Assembly: GCF_001663815.1 (NCBI RefSeq)
Contig: NZ_CP016027.1
Location: 992,001-1,056,000, forward strand
Origin: Halothiobacillus diazotrophicus
GTDB taxonomy: Bacteria; Pseudomonadota; Gammaproteobacteria; Halothiobacillales; Halothiobacillaceae
DNA: 64,000 nucleotides
Reading direction: 5' to 3'
The number at the start of each line of letters is the position of its first letter. Within the stretch, counting starts at the first letter, position 1. A program made the position numbers and the translations under genes. Below the pieces are notes generated by a model. That model searched no databases. It was not told where the DNA came from and was given only the letters and a program-made list of their open reading frames with translations. This document shows, piece after piece, positions 26,197 to 36,436 of this stretch.

Positions 26197-26476
26197 AGGC
26201 CTCGACCATCGTCTTGAGCTTCTGCCCGGCCCGGAAGGTCACGACACGACGCGCCGATACGGGAATCATTTCCCCGGTACGCGGGTTGCGGCCGGGCCGC
26301 TCGTTCTTGTCCCGCAGTTGGAAGTTGCCGAAGCCGGAAAGCTTGATTTCTTCGCCCGCCTCCAGCGTTGCGCGGAGCTCTTCGAAGAAGATATCAACGA
26401 AATCCTTGGCTTCGCGCTTGTTGAGGCCAAGTTCGGTATGCAGTTTTTCAACCAGGTCTGCTTTGGTTAAAGCCAT
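26174..26476 (-). CDS. ihfA: integration host factor subunit alpha
   Basis: Nucleoid protein that bends DNA sharply as a heterodimer with IhfB (also in this window, at 41448). It has 100 aa, the family length. The HU/IHF fold is clear: [11 protein letters not shown] at the start, [15 protein letters not shown], and the DNA-inserting arm [22 protein letters not shown] with the key Pro. I chose the ATG at 26476, with AAGGA upstream; the open frame extends 15 codons further but would run into the pheT end. It follows pheT by 13 bases. Confidence 0.96.
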   Translation of the reverse strand: MALTKADLVEKLHTELGLNKREAKDFVDIFFEELRATLEAGEEIKLSGFGNFQLRDKNERPGRNPRTGEMIPVSARRVVTFRAGQKLKTMVEAYDGTIAS

Positions 26477-26489
26477 GAAATGAAATCCT

Positions 26490-28886
26490 TCAGGTGCGCA
26501 AATGAATATCGTGTTGCGCAAGTTTAGCGCGTATGTCGCTGATTATAGCGATAATTTCTTCGTCCGTCAGCGTACGTTCATCATTTTGAAAAATTAATTT
26601 GAGTGCAATGCTTTCCGTACCGGGTTCGATGCCCGCACCCACATAGCGATCGAACAATCCGACCGACCGCAGGGTATCCGGCGCATCCTCACGAATGAGC
26701 GCCAGCAGGGCATCGACGGGAAGTTCGGCGGGCTTGATCAGGGCCAGATCGCGCCGAACCTGCGGGAAGCGGGAACGCGGTCGATTGGCCGGCAGGCGAC
26801 GTTGCGCCAGCGTCGCCAGGTCGATTGAGAACACGAAGACGGGTCCGACCAGGTCCAGTCGATCGACGAGCTCGGGATGAACCGCACCGATCCAGCCCGC
26901 CGCAACGCCGTCGACAAGAATCTCGGCCGTCTGCCCCGGATGGAGCGCCATGTGGCTGCCCGCTCGGAACGAAATCAACGGACGCTCCCCATCTCCGGCG
27001 GACAGGGAAAAGCCCAGCCCGAGCAGCACCGCCTCCAGATCCCCCTTGAGATCGAAGAAATCGACCGGCGTTTCCTTCTCCCCCCATTGCTCGGGCCACC
27101 GCGCACCGCAAACCACGGCTGCAAGCTGGTCGGTTTCCTGCACGGCCTCGACGGTCCCTGAAAAGATCCGACCGATCTCGAAGAGCCGCACCCGTCCCTG
27201 CTGACGATTCTGATTGAATCGAACCGCCTGAAGCAGCCCTGGCCACAGACTCTGACGCATGACGGCCATTTCGCTGGAAATGGGATTGGCAAGCGAAATC
27301 GGCGACTCGGCGGCAAAAAGCGTGGCCACCGCAGGATCGATGAAACTGTAGGTGATCGCCTCGAAGAAACCGCGGCCGATCATGGCATCCGCGACATCCA
27401 CTGCCGTATTCCGGGTTTCCGGCACGGGCTGGATGGTCAACGGCGCCCGGCCCATGGGGGCACGGAACGCATCGAAGCCGATCAGTCGCGCCAACTCCTC
27501 CAGGAGATCCTCGGGAATCGCGATATCGAAGCGGTGCGTCGGCGGGACGACACGAAGCACATCCGCTTGTGTTTCATCGACGGAGCAACCCAGCGCGGTC
27601 AAGTAGCGCGTGGCCGTTTCTGCGGACACGGGCAGGCCCAGACGACGCGCTGCCCAGGAAAGATCCAACGGAATGTCGGCAGGTGTCGGCAGGGTTCGAC
27701 CACCAGCGGCGGACGCCACCGGACCGGCTACCCCGCCCACCAGTGAGACCACGAGCTCAGCTGCCCGAGCGAGTGCCTCAGACGGTAGACGGGGATCAAC
27801 ACCGCGCTCGAAGCGGAACGCCGCATCCGTCACGAGCCCGAACGCACGGGCACGGCCGACAATGGCCTCCGGTACGAAATGCGCGGACTCGAGCACGATG
27901 GTATCGGTATCGTCACCGACCGCGCTGTCCAATCCCCCGATAATACCGGCCAGGGCCACCGGTCCCCGTGCATCGGCGATCACCAGACAGGTTTCATCGA
28001 GTGTCAGCGTCTGTTTGTTGAGCGCGGACAGCGACTCGCCCACCTTGGCACGACGAACGCACAGATCGCCCGCCAGCTTCTGACGATCGAAGGCATGCAG
28101 CGGCTGCCCGAGCTCCAGCATCACGTAGTTGCAGATATCGACGATCGGCTCGATCACCTTGATCCCCGCACGACGAAGTCGCTCCGCAAGCCAAAGCGGG
28201 GTTTGTCGCATCCGCGGAATATCACTGATCGTCTGCGTCAGATACTGTGGGCAATCTGCGTTCGCGTCGATCCTTGCCGCCACCGACTCGGCAGTTGCCA
28301 CAACCGGTGCTTGCATCGTCGGCCTGTTATAGGGCTGATCGAACAGCGCGGAACACTCCCGCGCCAGACCCAGAATCGACAGGGCATCGCCCCGATTCGG
28401 CGTAATGCCCAACTCGATCACCGAGTCGTCCAGATCGAGCCAGGCACGAATATCGGCCCCGATCGGCGCATCATCCGGCAGTGCCCAAAGACCGTCAACC
28501 TCGCTCGGCAGCCCCAACTCCGTCGCCGAACACAACATTCCTGCCGACTCGACGCCGCGCAATTTCGCGTGCTTGATCGTCAATCCGCCGGACAGCACCG
28601 CACCGATTCGGGCAAACGGCACACGCATTCCGGCCTGCACGTTCGGTGCGCCACAGACCACCTGGTACTCGGCCTCGCCATCGCTGACCCGGGTGATGTT
28701 CAGCTTGTCCGCCTCGGGATGGCGCTCGACTGAGAGCACCGCACCCACCACAATCCCACTGAAGTCGGGGGCGGCAGGTTCGATGGCATCCACCTCGAGG
28801 CCGGCCATCGTCAGGCGGTGGGCCAGAGTGGCCGTATCCGCAGCCGGATCTATCCATTCACGCAGCCAGTGTTCAGAAAATCGCAT
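26490..28886 (-). CDS. pheT: phenylalanyl-tRNA synthetase beta subunit
   Basis: Large subunit of the (alpha-beta)2 PheRS; it carries editing and tRNA-binding functions. The 798-aa protein has an N-terminal EMAP/OB tRNA-binding domain (about 40-150; [22 protein letters not shown]), the B3/B4 editing domains (about 210-390), B5, a degenerate class II core, and a C-terminal ferredoxin-like anticodon-recognition domain ([11 protein letters not shown] to the end). It lies 72 bases after pheS, forming the pheST-ihfA unit. Confidence 0.96.
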   Translation of the reverse strand: MRFSEHWLREWIDPAADTATLAHRLTMAGLEVDAIEPAAPDFSGIVVGAVLSVERHPEADKLNITRVSDGEAEYQVVCGAPNVQAGMRVPFARIGAVLSGGLTIKHAKLRGVESAGMLCSATELGLPSEVDGLWALPDDAPIGADIRAWLDLDDSVIELGITPNRGDALSILGLARECSALFDQPYNRPTMQAPVVATAESVAARIDANADCPQYLTQTISDIPRMRQTPLWLAERLRRAGIKVIEPIVDICNYVMLELGQPLHAFDRQKLAGDLCVRRAKVGESLSALNKQTLTLDETCLVIADARGPVALAGIIGGLDSAVGDDTDTIVLESAHFVPEAIVGRARAFGLVTDAAFRFERGVDPRLPSEALARAAELVVSLVGGVAGPVASAAGGRTLPTPADIPLDLSWAARRLGLPVSAETATRYLTALGCSVDETQADVLRVVPPTHRFDIAIPEDLLEELARLIGFDAFRAPMGRAPLTIQPVPETRNTAVDVADAMIGRGFFEAITYSFIDPAVATLFAAESPISLANPISSEMAVMRQSLWPGLLQAVRFNQNRQQGRVRLFEIGRIFSGTVEAVQETDQLAAVVCGARWPEQWGEKETPVDFFDLKGDLEAVLLGLGFSLSAGDGERPLISFRAGSHMALHPGQTAEILVDGVAAGWIGAVHPELVDRLDLVGPVFVFSIDLATLAQRRLPANRPRSRFPQVRRDLALIKPAELPVDALLALIREDAPDTLRSVGLFDRYVGAGIEPGTESIALKLIFQNDERTLTDEEIIAIISDIRAKLAQHDIHLRT

Positions 28887-28958
28887 GGAAATCTCGTCGT
28901 CGAATCATTGAATTTATCGTGATCGAATCCGGCGCCCCCACTTCGGAGCGCCTCACGA

Positions 28959-29996
<1,038 letters not shown>

Positions 29997-30104
29997 CTAT
30001 TCGGAAAAACCCAGAAGCCGAGTTGGCGCAAGCCCCGACAACGGAAACGACAAATCGAAGGATCAAGCGCGATCGACAGATGATGCGACACGCACGACGC
30101 TCCA

Positions 30105-30149
30105 TGCGCGAATCCGCGCACCAACGAAAAGGCGCTCGAATGAGCGCCT
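30105..30149 (-). terminator. attenuator-like double hairpin between rplT and pheS
   Basis: On the minus strand, AGGCGCTC (30149-30142) pairs perfectly with GAGCGCCT (30137-30130) over a 4-base loop and is followed by TTTTCGTT. A second perfect hairpin, TGCGCG-4-CGCGCA (30120-30105), follows 9 bases later. The first looks like an intrinsic terminator. Readthrough would control pheST, as attenuation does in E. coli, but no Phe-rich leader peptide is visible. Confidence 0.6.
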
Positions 30150-30188
30150 GATTGTATCCAAATATCGCTTCGGTTGAAGCAGGATATT

Positions 30189-30548
30189 TTACAGACCCAG
30201 CGCGGCCTTGGCTTGCGCCGCGATCGCGGCAAACGCCGGCTTGTCGTGGACAGCCAGATCAGCCAGGACCTTGCGGTCGATTTCGATGTTGGCCTTGTGG
30301 ATGCCTTCGATCAGACGGCTGTAGGACAGATCGTTGTTGCGCGCTTCGGCGTTGATCCGGGTGATCCACAGTGCGCGGAAGACCCGCTTCTTCACACGAC
30401 GGTCGCGGTAGGCATATTGCCCCGCCTTGGTGACCGCCTGATGCGCGACGCGGTAGGTACGCGACCGGGCACCGTAATAGCCTTTGGCTTTATCGAGAAC
30501 TTTTTTGTGTTTGGCGTGTGCAGTGACGCCGCGTTTTACTCTGGCCAT
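30189..30548 (-). CDS. rplT: 50S ribosomal protein L20
   Basis: Early-assembling 50S protein (119 aa) binding 23S rRNA; in E. coli it also represses its own operon. The sequence is canonical: [49 protein letters not shown] and [20 protein letters not shown]. It lies 13 bases after rpmI. Downstream is the terminator-like hairpin before pheS. Confidence 0.98.
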   Translation of the reverse strand: MARVKRGVTAHAKHKKVLDKAKGYYGARSRTYRVAHQAVTKAGQYAYRDRRVKKRVFRALWITRINAEARNNDLSYSRLIEGIHKANIEIDRKVLADLAVHDKPAFAAIAAQAKAALGL

Positions 30549-30561
30549 GTCTCAATACTCC

Positions 30562-30756
30562 TTAGGCGTAGGGCAGCATGCGATGAATCGAAGGAACATC
30601 GCGCTCGTGAACGTAGGAAGGAGAGCCCAGTTGACGCTTACGCTTGGAGGACTTCTTGGTCAGAATGTGACGCATGTGCGACTGCTTGCGCTTGACGCCA
30701 CCTGCGGTGATTTTGAACCGCTTGGCTGCGCCGCGATTCGATTTGATCTTCGGCAT
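30562..30756 (-). CDS. rpmI: 50S ribosomal protein L35
   Basis: Small basic 50S protein (64 aa): [20 protein letters not shown], then [29 protein letters not shown] lies just before the ATG at 30756. It is preceded by a 271-base structured leader after infC, so it is probably the translational target of L20 autoregulation, with rplT coupled behind it. Confidence 0.97.
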   Translation of the reverse strand: MPKIKSNRGAAKRFKITAGGVKRKQSHMRHILTKKSSKRKRQLGSPSYVHERDVPSIHRMLPYA

Positions 30757-31027
30757 GATCGACTCCAGTTTTACCGTTGTTGTTTGATACCCAGCACGTC
30801 GGAGTTAGTTAACGTGCAAGAGGCTAATTGCCCTGTTCAGATGCTGGCCTTGCCGAACATCCGGCAACCGCGAAAGCTCAATCGAGAGCCTCACGCGGCG
30901 CGCAAACGATGGGCGCCGCCCGGAACGGATGGTCAAACCATCCACCCAAAGCGGCGCAAAATAATAATCCAGCAACTCAGGAAAAGCAAGGCGTGTCTAT
31001 CGGGGACACGGCCATGCAGATCGGCGT
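30757..31027 (-). promoter_or_regulatory. structured rpmI-rplT leader with alternative pairings
   Basis: 271 bases between the infC stop and rpmI. In transcript order: hairpin CGTGTC/GACACG (31010-30992); element A GCGCCGC (30957-30951); hairpin GGATGG/CCATCC (30943-30927); element B GCGGCGC (30919-30913); element C GCGCCGC (30901-30895); hairpin TTGCCG/CGGCAA (30867-30850); hairpin GCACGT/ACGTGC (30817-30794). B can pair with A or with C but not both, a switch-like arrangement. Position fits an L20-binding autoregulatory leader as known in E. coli and Firmicutes. The pairings are seen; the function is inferred. Confidence 0.6.
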
Positions 31028-31582
31028 TCAGTTGTTCTTCTTCGGCGCCATCACCATGGTGACCTGACGGCCTTCCATCTTGGGCCGCTGTTCGACCACC
31101 GCCAGCTCGGCCAGATCACGCTCGATGCGATCGAGCAGCTCGCTGGCGATATCCTTGTGTGCCATTTCGCGACCGCGAAAACGCAGGGTGATCTTCGCCT
31201 TGTCGCCATCCTCGAGGAATCGGACGATGTTGCGCATCTTGACCTGATAATCGTGATCTTCCGTGCCGGGCCGGAACTTGATTTCCTTGACCTCAATCTG
31301 CTTCTGCTTCTTGCGAGCCTCGGCCATCTTCTTGCTTTGCTGATACTTGAACTTGCCATAGTCCATGATCTTGCAGACGGGCGGACTGGCATTCGGCGCC
31401 ACTTCGACCAGATCCAGAGCTACTTCGGCGGCACGCGTCAAGGCGTCGCGGGTACGCACGATACCGAGCTGTTCGCCGTTTTCATCGATCAGTCGAACTT
31501 CCCGGGCAGTGATTTCACCATTGATGCGCGCCTCATCGGAGTCACGCGCGGCGGGGGCATTTTGTCCACGGAGCTGAGCTAT
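31028..31582 (-). CDS. infC: translation initiation factor IF-3, apparent AUA start
   Basis: IF-3 keeps 30S subunits free and rejects poor start codons. The N-domain begins [24 protein letters not shown]; the linker and C-domain carry [14 protein letters not shown] and [41 protein letters not shown]. No in-frame ATG precedes RINGE. The ATA at 31582 has AGAGGA exactly 7 bases upstream and gives a 184-aa protein, with about as many residues before RINGE as E. coli IF-3. E. coli infC starts at AUU, part of IF-3 autoregulation. The only conventional in-frame alternative, GTG at 31654, has no Shine-Dalgarno and lies above the predicted transcription start. Confidence 0.95.
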   Translation of the reverse strand: MAQLRGQNAPAARDSDEARINGEITAREVRLIDENGEQLGIVRTRDALTRAAEVALDLVEVAPNASPPVCKIMDYGKFKYQQSKKMAEARKKQKQIEVKEIKFRPGTEDHDYQVKMRNIVRFLEDGDKAKITLRFRGREMAHKDIASELLDRIERDLAELAVVEQRPKMEGRQVTMVMAPKKNN

Positions 31583-31595
31583 CTTCTTATCCTCT
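31580..31595 (-). promoter_or_regulatory. infC Shine-Dalgarno and AUA start codon
   Basis: AGAGGA (31595-31590), seven-base spacer, then ATA (31582-31580). It is the best ribosome-binding site upstream of the conserved IF-3 sequence and decides the start. Confidence 0.7.
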
Positions 31596-31656
31596 AAATT
31601 CCCAAAAAACGAACTCTGCGCCGGCTTTCCATTGGGGCTTCGGGCAGCGAACACGG

Positions 31657-31686
31657 ATTATAGACCAGCAAAAACCGATCTTTCAT
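31657..31686 (-). promoter_or_regulatory. candidate infC promoter
   Basis: Perfect TATAAT (31662-31657) with ATGAAA (31686-31681; 4 of 6) 18 bases upstream, minus strand. Transcription would start near 31650, giving a leader of about 68 bases to the AUA start. It lies in the 253-base gap after thrS. That gap also holds a GC-rich 7-bp stem, CCGCCCA/TGGGCGG (31744-31780), without a T-run. Confidence 0.5.
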
Positions 31687-31835
31687 CATGACATGGTAAT
31701 ACGCATCGACGCGCAATGAAACAACACGGCGCTCCTCAGATGCCCGCCCAACCCGGGTACGCCCGCGCATGCCTGGGCGGCAGCGAGGATACCGCGTCGC
31801 TCTCAATGCCGGATAATCGGGGATTCGGCGATCGA

Positions 31836-33749
31836 TCAGGCGCCGCTGGCGTCTTGGATTTCCTGACGACAGCGCGCGATGAAATCCACCACGGAAATCA
31901 CACCGAGATCCTCGCCCTCACGCGTCCGCAACGCGACGGAATCGGCCTCCATTTCGCGGTCGCCGGCCACCAGAAGATAAGGCACCCGGGCCAGGGTATG
32001 TTCGCGAATCTTGAAGCCGACCTTCTCGTTACGCACGTCGGCCTCGGCACGCAGGCCGGCTGCCTTGAGCCGATGGGTGACCTGCTCGACGAACGCGGCA
32101 TGCTTGTCGGTAATCCCCATCACGACCATCTGCACCGGCGCCAGCCACAAGGGCAGATAGCCGGCGTGATGCTCGATCAGGATCCCGATGAACCGCTCCA
32201 TGGAGCCGACGATCGCCCGGTGCAGCATCACCGGATGGCGACGTTCACTGTGCTCGTCCACGTAGGTTGCACCCAGGCGCTCGGGCATCATGAAATCGAC
32301 CTGGATCGTGCCCAGCTGCCAGGTACGGCCAATGGCGTCCTTCAGATGGTACTCGATTTTCGGCCCGTAGAAGGCCCCTTCACCCGGCAACTCCGTCCAG
32401 GCGACGCCTGCTGCGCTCAATGCGCCACGGAGGGCCGCCTCGGCCTGATCCCAGACCGCATCGGTGCCCAGTCGCTTGTCCGGACGCAGGGCGATCTTCA
32501 CCTGCACGTCCGCAAATCCGAAGGTGGCATACACTGCCAGCGCCTGTTCGTGGAACGCACGTACCTCCGACTCGATCTGCGCTTCGGTACAGAAGATATG
32601 ACCATCGTCCTGGGTGAAGCCGCGGACCCGCAGAATGCCGTGCAGTGCGCCGGAAGGCTCGTTGCGGTGACAGGCGCCGAACTCGCCGTAGCGGATCGGC
32701 AGGTCGCGATAGCTATGCAGGCCGTGATTGAATACCTGGACATGGCCCGGGCAGTTCATGGGCTTCACCGCGAACGTCCGCTTCTCGGACTCGGTGAAGA
32801 ACATGTTCTCCTGGTAGTTGTCCCAATGGCCGGAGCGCTGCCAGAGCGATACGTCCAGCACCTGCGGGCAACGGATCTCGGCATAACCGGAACGGCGGTA
32901 CACCTGCCGCATGTGCTGCTCGATCACCTGCCAGATCGCCCAGCCCTTGGGATGCCAGAACACGAGGCCGGGGGCCTCTTCCTGGAAATGGAACAGGTTC
33001 TGCTGCTTGCCGATCCGTCGATGATCGCGCTTTTCCGCCTCGGCCAACTGATGCAGGTAGGCCTTCAGCTCCTTATCGTTGGCAAACGCCGTGCCGTAGA
33101 TCCGGGTCAGCATCGGGTTCTTCGCATCGCCGCGCCAATAGGCCCCGGCCACCTTCATCAGCTTGAACACCTTGAGGGCGCGGGTATTCGGTACGTGCGG
33201 CCCCCGGCAGAAGTCCGTGAAGTCGCCCTGGGTGTAGAGCGTCAGCTCTTCTTCCTCGGGAATGCTCTGGATGATCTCGACCTTGAACTCTTCGCCAAGA
33301 TCGTCGAAATAGCGGATCGCCTCGTCCCGCGCGACCACCTGACGCGTCAACTCGTCCCCTTTGGCCGCCAGCTCATGCATGCGCTGCTCGATCTGGGCGA
33401 GATCCTCGTCGTTGAACGGCCGATCGAAGTAAAAATCGTAGTAGAAACCCGAATCGATCACGGGGCCGATCGTCACCTGCGCCGACGGGAACAGCTGCTT
33501 AACGGCCTGAGCCATGAGATGCGCGGTGGAGTGACGGATCACCTCCAGACCCTCGGGATCCTTCGCCGTCACGATGGCAATCGACGCATCGTGCTCGACG
33601 GTACGGGACAGATCCACCAGCTTGCCGTCGATCTTGCCGGCGATGGCCGCCTTGGCCAGACCGGCGCCGATGTCGGCCGCGATTTCGGACAGGGTGACGG
33701 GATGATCGAAATGTCGTTGGGATGAATCAGGTAGGGTAATCGTCGGCAT
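31836..33749 (-). CDS. thrS: threonyl-tRNA synthetase
   Basis: Class II synthetase charging tRNA-Thr, 637 aa. Domains: TGS (1-60), the N2 editing domain with [16 protein letters not shown] and later [16 protein letters not shown], the catalytic core with zinc-site [12 protein letters not shown], motif 2 ([33 protein letters not shown]) and motif 3 ([21 protein letters not shown]), and the anticodon-binding domain. A strong AAAGGAGAG precedes the ATG. A leader with a strong hairpin upstream may be an autoregulatory operator. First gene of the thrS-infC-rpmI-rplT-pheST-ihfA run. Confidence 0.97.
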   Translation of the reverse strand: MPTITLPDSSQRHFDHPVTLSEIAADIGAGLAKAAIAGKIDGKLVDLSRTVEHDASIAIVTAKDPEGLEVIRHSTAHLMAQAVKQLFPSAQVTIGPVIDSGFYYDFYFDRPFNDEDLAQIEQRMHELAAKGDELTRQVVARDEAIRYFDDLGEEFKVEIIQSIPEEEELTLYTQGDFTDFCRGPHVPNTRALKVFKLMKVAGAYWRGDAKNPMLTRIYGTAFANDKELKAYLHQLAEAEKRDHRRIGKQQNLFHFQEEAPGLVFWHPKGWAIWQVIEQHMRQVYRRSGYAEIRCPQVLDVSLWQRSGHWDNYQENMFFTESEKRTFAVKPMNCPGHVQVFNHGLHSYRDLPIRYGEFGACHRNEPSGALHGILRVRGFTQDDGHIFCTEAQIESEVRAFHEQALAVYATFGFADVQVKIALRPDKRLGTDAVWDQAEAALRGALSAAGVAWTELPGEGAFYGPKIEYHLKDAIGRTWQLGTIQVDFMMPERLGATYVDEHSERRHPVMLHRAIVGSMERFIGILIEHHAGYLPLWLAPVQMVVMGITDKHAAFVEQVTHRLKAAGLRAEADVRNEKVGFKIREHTLARVPYLLVAGDREMEADSVALRTREGEDLGVISVVDFIARCRQEIQDASGA

Positions 33750-34058
33750 GACGCTCTCCTTTGGCAGTGGCGACTCCTACAAAAAGCCGCGTGTTTCAGG
33801 GGCGATACGGTATGGAATGACGGTAAACCGGCAGCATGTCCGAATCTGGGTAACGATCGGCAAGCGAATCGGGGTCATGAAGGGGAAGCCCCTTCCAGGA
33901 ACGCAATTCGGCCAAGGCACGCGATCATAAAGCAAACGCCGAACACTGAAAAGACAACCCCCGGCCACACGGCGTGAAATGGCGCACGCATCGCGATTGC
34001 GGCGCGTTGGGATTCGGGGTATGGTTCGATCATAACTCTGGAAGAACCTATATAAATC
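33750..34058. promoter_or_regulatory. thrS leader and divergent intergenic region
   Basis: 309 bases between thrS (minus) and the DUF484 gene (plus). On the minus strand, TTTTCA (33952-33947), a 17-base spacer and TATGAT (33929-33924) form a candidate promoter, giving a thrS leader of about 165 bases. Within it GAAGGGG (33895-33889) and CCCCTTC (33885-33879) form a perfect 7-bp hairpin with a 3-base loop. E. coli thrS has an autoregulatory operator in a leader of similar length. An AT-rich stretch TATATAAAT (about 34048-34056) directly precedes the DUF484 ATG. No gene is supported here. Confidence 0.45.
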
Positions 34059-34778
34059 ATGATCGAATCCACCGCTGCCGCCCGTTTGTCCGACACCCCG
34101 TCCCCTGCTCCGGCAGCTGAACATGTGGTTGCCTTCCTGAACGCACATCCCGATTTCCTGTCTCGACATGTCGCCGGACAGTTGCGCGAAACCCTTGAGG
34201 GGGTACTGAACGACAATCCGGCACTGCTTGCCGACCTCGATCTCCCCCACCCGCCCTCCGGCATCGCCTCTCTGCCCCACGTGCAGCTGCGCCTCTGGCG
34301 GGAACGCCTCGCCCGACTGGAGCGCACGATCGGCGAGCTGCACGACACTGCAGAAAGCAATGCCCGCCTCGATTGCAATATGCATGAGTTTGCGCGGGCG
34401 CTCCTTGCCTCAGGCACCCGGACCCCCGAACAGCTGAAAAAGATCATTCACGATCATTTTGCCGTGGATGCGATTCGCCTGCAGCCCCTCGCCGAACTCT
34501 CTGCCGAACAGATTGCGCCCCTGCAAGGTTGGCTGGATAGCCACACACCGCTCTGCGGCCGCCTGAGTGACGCACAAAGACGCGTCCTGTTCGACGCCGA
34601 CTTCCCCGAAACCGGTTCGGCCGCCCTGATCGCCCTGCAGCCGCACCCGAAAACGACACTGATCCTGGTGCTGGGTCGGCATGCGCCGGATGGATTCAAC
34701 CCGGGCCAGGGCACGCTGTTCCTGGAACAGATCGGTCAACTGGCCGAAACCTTCCTCGGCGTTCCGGAAAACGCCTGA
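34059..34778 (+). CDS. DUF484 (YigA-like) family protein
   Basis: 239-aa cytosolic protein of the DUF484 family, a GAF-like fold of unknown function encoded next to xerC in many gammaproteobacteria. The N-terminal VVAFLNAHPDFLSRH (about 22-36) is the family hallmark. It is followed by a coiled-coil helix (RLWRERLARLERTIGELHDTAESN) and a GAF-like domain ending GTLFLEQIGQLAETFL. The stop lies 5 bases before xerC, so the two are co-transcribed. dapF, often found upstream, is absent here; thrS lies there instead. Confidence 0.88.
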   Translation: MIESTAAARLSDTPSPAPAAEHVVAFLNAHPDFLSRHVAGQLRETLEGVLNDNPALLADLDLPHPPSGIASLPHVQLRLWRERLARLERTIGELHDTAESNARLDCNMHEFARALLASGTRTPEQLKKIIHDHFAVDAIRLQPLAELSAEQIAPLQGWLDSHTPLCGRLSDAQRRVLFDADFPETGSAALIALQPHPKTTLILVLGRHAPDGFNPGQGTLFLEQIGQLAETFLGVPENA

Positions 34779-34783
34779 CCCGA

Positions 34784-35770
34784 ATGCCGCAAAATCCGCT
34801 GCAATCGCCCGCCAACGCGCTGGATGAGGCGTTCGTGACGGCGCGCAACCAGCTGACCGCTTCCCCCCGACTATCCGCCAAGACCCGGCAGGCCTACCTC
34901 GGCGATTGGGCCCATTTCGCCGATTACCTCCGGGACGAGCAATTGACCCATCCCCGGCAAATCGACGACCGGCGCCTGAGAGCCTATCTCGCCCACTGCC
35001 AACAGCGCACCCTGGATGCGCGCAGCATTGCCCGAAAGACCTCGGCACTGCGCTGGTTGCTGCGTAGCTGGCGTGATCGCGCACAGGGCAGTAGCGCCAA
35101 CCCGGACAATCTCAAGCCACCGAAAGCCGCCAAAAAACTACCCGATGCGCCCACGATCGAGACGATCAACCAACTTCTCGACGCCACCCTTCCGCAGCTG
35201 TCGGGCGACCCGCGCCTGTTGGATCGGGATCGCGCCCTGTTCGAACTCGTCTACAGCAGTGGTCTGCGTGTTGCGGAGCTGGTGGCGATCGATCTGGTCG
35301 ACCTGGATTTTTCCGAAGCGATCGTTCGGGTCACCGGCAAGCGCGACAAGACACGGCTGGTTCCCGTGGGCAGCCGTGCCATGACCCGCATCCAGGCCTG
35401 GCTTCCCATCCGACAGACCTTGCTGCGCGATCCGGCGCAAACGGCGCTGTTCGTCAATCGCCACGGGGGACGTTTGAGCACCCGTTCGGTACAGATGCGC
35501 CTCGATCAGTTAAGCCGGCAATTGGGCCTGGGACAATCCCTGCATCCTCACCAACTGCGCCACGCCTTCGCGACCCATGTGCTGGAGTCGTCCGGCGATC
35601 TGCGCGCGGTCCAGGAGATGCTCGGACACGAGAGCCTGTCGACGACCCAGATCTACACGCATCTCGATTTCCAGCATCTGGCCCGCGTCTACGAGGCCGC
35701 CCATCCGCGGGCGGGCCGCCGTCGGACGGACTCGCCCCCAGAAACAGAAACATTCACCGACCGGGATTGA
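34784..35770 (+). CDS. xerC: site-specific tyrosine recombinase XerC
   Basis: Acts with XerD at dif to resolve chromosome dimers. It has 328 aa: N-terminal SAM-like core-binding domain (about 12-110), then the catalytic domain. The active-site set is visible: Arg in SSGLRVAELV, Lys in VTGKRDKTRLVPVG, His and Arg in HPHQLRHAFATH, His in LGHESLSTTQ, and the nucleophile Tyr in IYTHLDF. Coupled to DUF484, as in the Xer locus of Pseudomonas and E. coli, so it is the chromosomal enzyme, not a phage integrase. Confidence 0.95.
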   Translation: MPQNPLQSPANALDEAFVTARNQLTASPRLSAKTRQAYLGDWAHFADYLRDEQLTHPRQIDDRRLRAYLAHCQQRTLDARSIARKTSALRWLLRSWRDRAQGSSANPDNLKPPKAAKKLPDAPTIETINQLLDATLPQLSGDPRLLDRDRALFELVYSSGLRVAELVAIDLVDLDFSEAIVRVTGKRDKTRLVPVGSRAMTRIQAWLPIRQTLLRDPAQTALFVNRHGGRLSTRSVQMRLDQLSRQLGLGQSLHPHQLRHAFATHVLESSGDLRAVQEMLGHESLSTTQIYTHLDFQHLARVYEAAHPRAGRRRTDSPPETETFTDRD

Positions 35771-35896
35771 TATTTCCCGAATCCGACCCACATACCTCGG
35801 AGGCACTGGCGATCGCTCGATGCGACCGGCCGGTTTCTTGTGTCGGCGGACCGAGGTTCGTCCGGCTCAAACCTTGTTATTTTCAGGCGATATCGA

Positions 35897-36436
35897 ATGG
35901 AAAACTTTCGCGGCACCACGATCCTGTGCGTACGTAAGAACGGCCAGACCGTCATCGGCGGCGATGGCCAGGTCACCCTGGGGAATACCGTCGTCAAGGG
36001 CAACGCGCGGAAAGTGCGTCGCCTCTATAACGAGCAGGTGCTTGCCGGCTTTGCCGGTGCGACGGCCGATGCCTTCACCCTGTTCGAGAAATTCGAGGGG
36101 AAACTGGAGAAATATGGCGGGAATCTGCTGCGCTCGGCGGTCGAGCTCGCCAAGGAGTGGCGCACCGACCGCGCCATGCGTCGACTGGAAGCCATGCTGG
36201 TCGTCGCCGACCGCAATCACATGCTGACCATCAGCGGCAACGGCGACGTGATCGAACCCGAAACGGATCTCATCGCCATCGGTTCCGGCGGCGCATTCGC
36301 CCAGGCCGCAGCAACGGCATTGCTCCAGCACGCCCCCCTGGACGCTCGGGCAATCGTGGAGTCGTCACTGAACATTGCCGGGGATATCTGCATCTACACC
36401 AATCACAACCTGACCATTGAGGTGCTCGACGCATGA
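35897..36436 (+). CDS. hslV: HslV, protease subunit of the HslUV complex
   Basis: Peptidase subunit (179 aa) of the ATP-dependent HslUV (ClpYQ) protease, related to proteasome beta subunits. The N-terminus reads [10 protein letters not shown]: the active-site Thr follows a six-residue propeptide that must be removed. [12 protein letters not shown] and [10 protein letters not shown] follow as in family members. I chose the ATG at 35897 because it precedes this propeptide by the expected length; the open frame extends 19 codons upstream without a better start. The stop overlaps the hslU ATG by four bases. Confidence 0.96.
   Translation: MENFRGTTILCVRKNGQTVIGGDGQVTLGNTVVKGNARKVRRLYNEQVLAGFAGATADAFTLFEKFEGKLEKYGGNLLRSAVELAKEWRTDRAMRRLEAMLVVADRNHMLTISGNGDVIEPETDLIAIGSGGAFAQAAATALLQHAPLDARAIVESSLNIAGDICIYTNHNLTIEVLDA

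Noticed and set aside
31583-31654. infC starting at GTG 31654
   Set aside because: No Shine-Dalgarno, adjacent to a perfect TATAAT, and it would add 24 residues not found in IF-3.
31716-33725. 669-codon open frame antisense to thrS
   Set aside because: Shadow of thrS, whose synthetase motifs are complete; no family resemblance on the plus strand.
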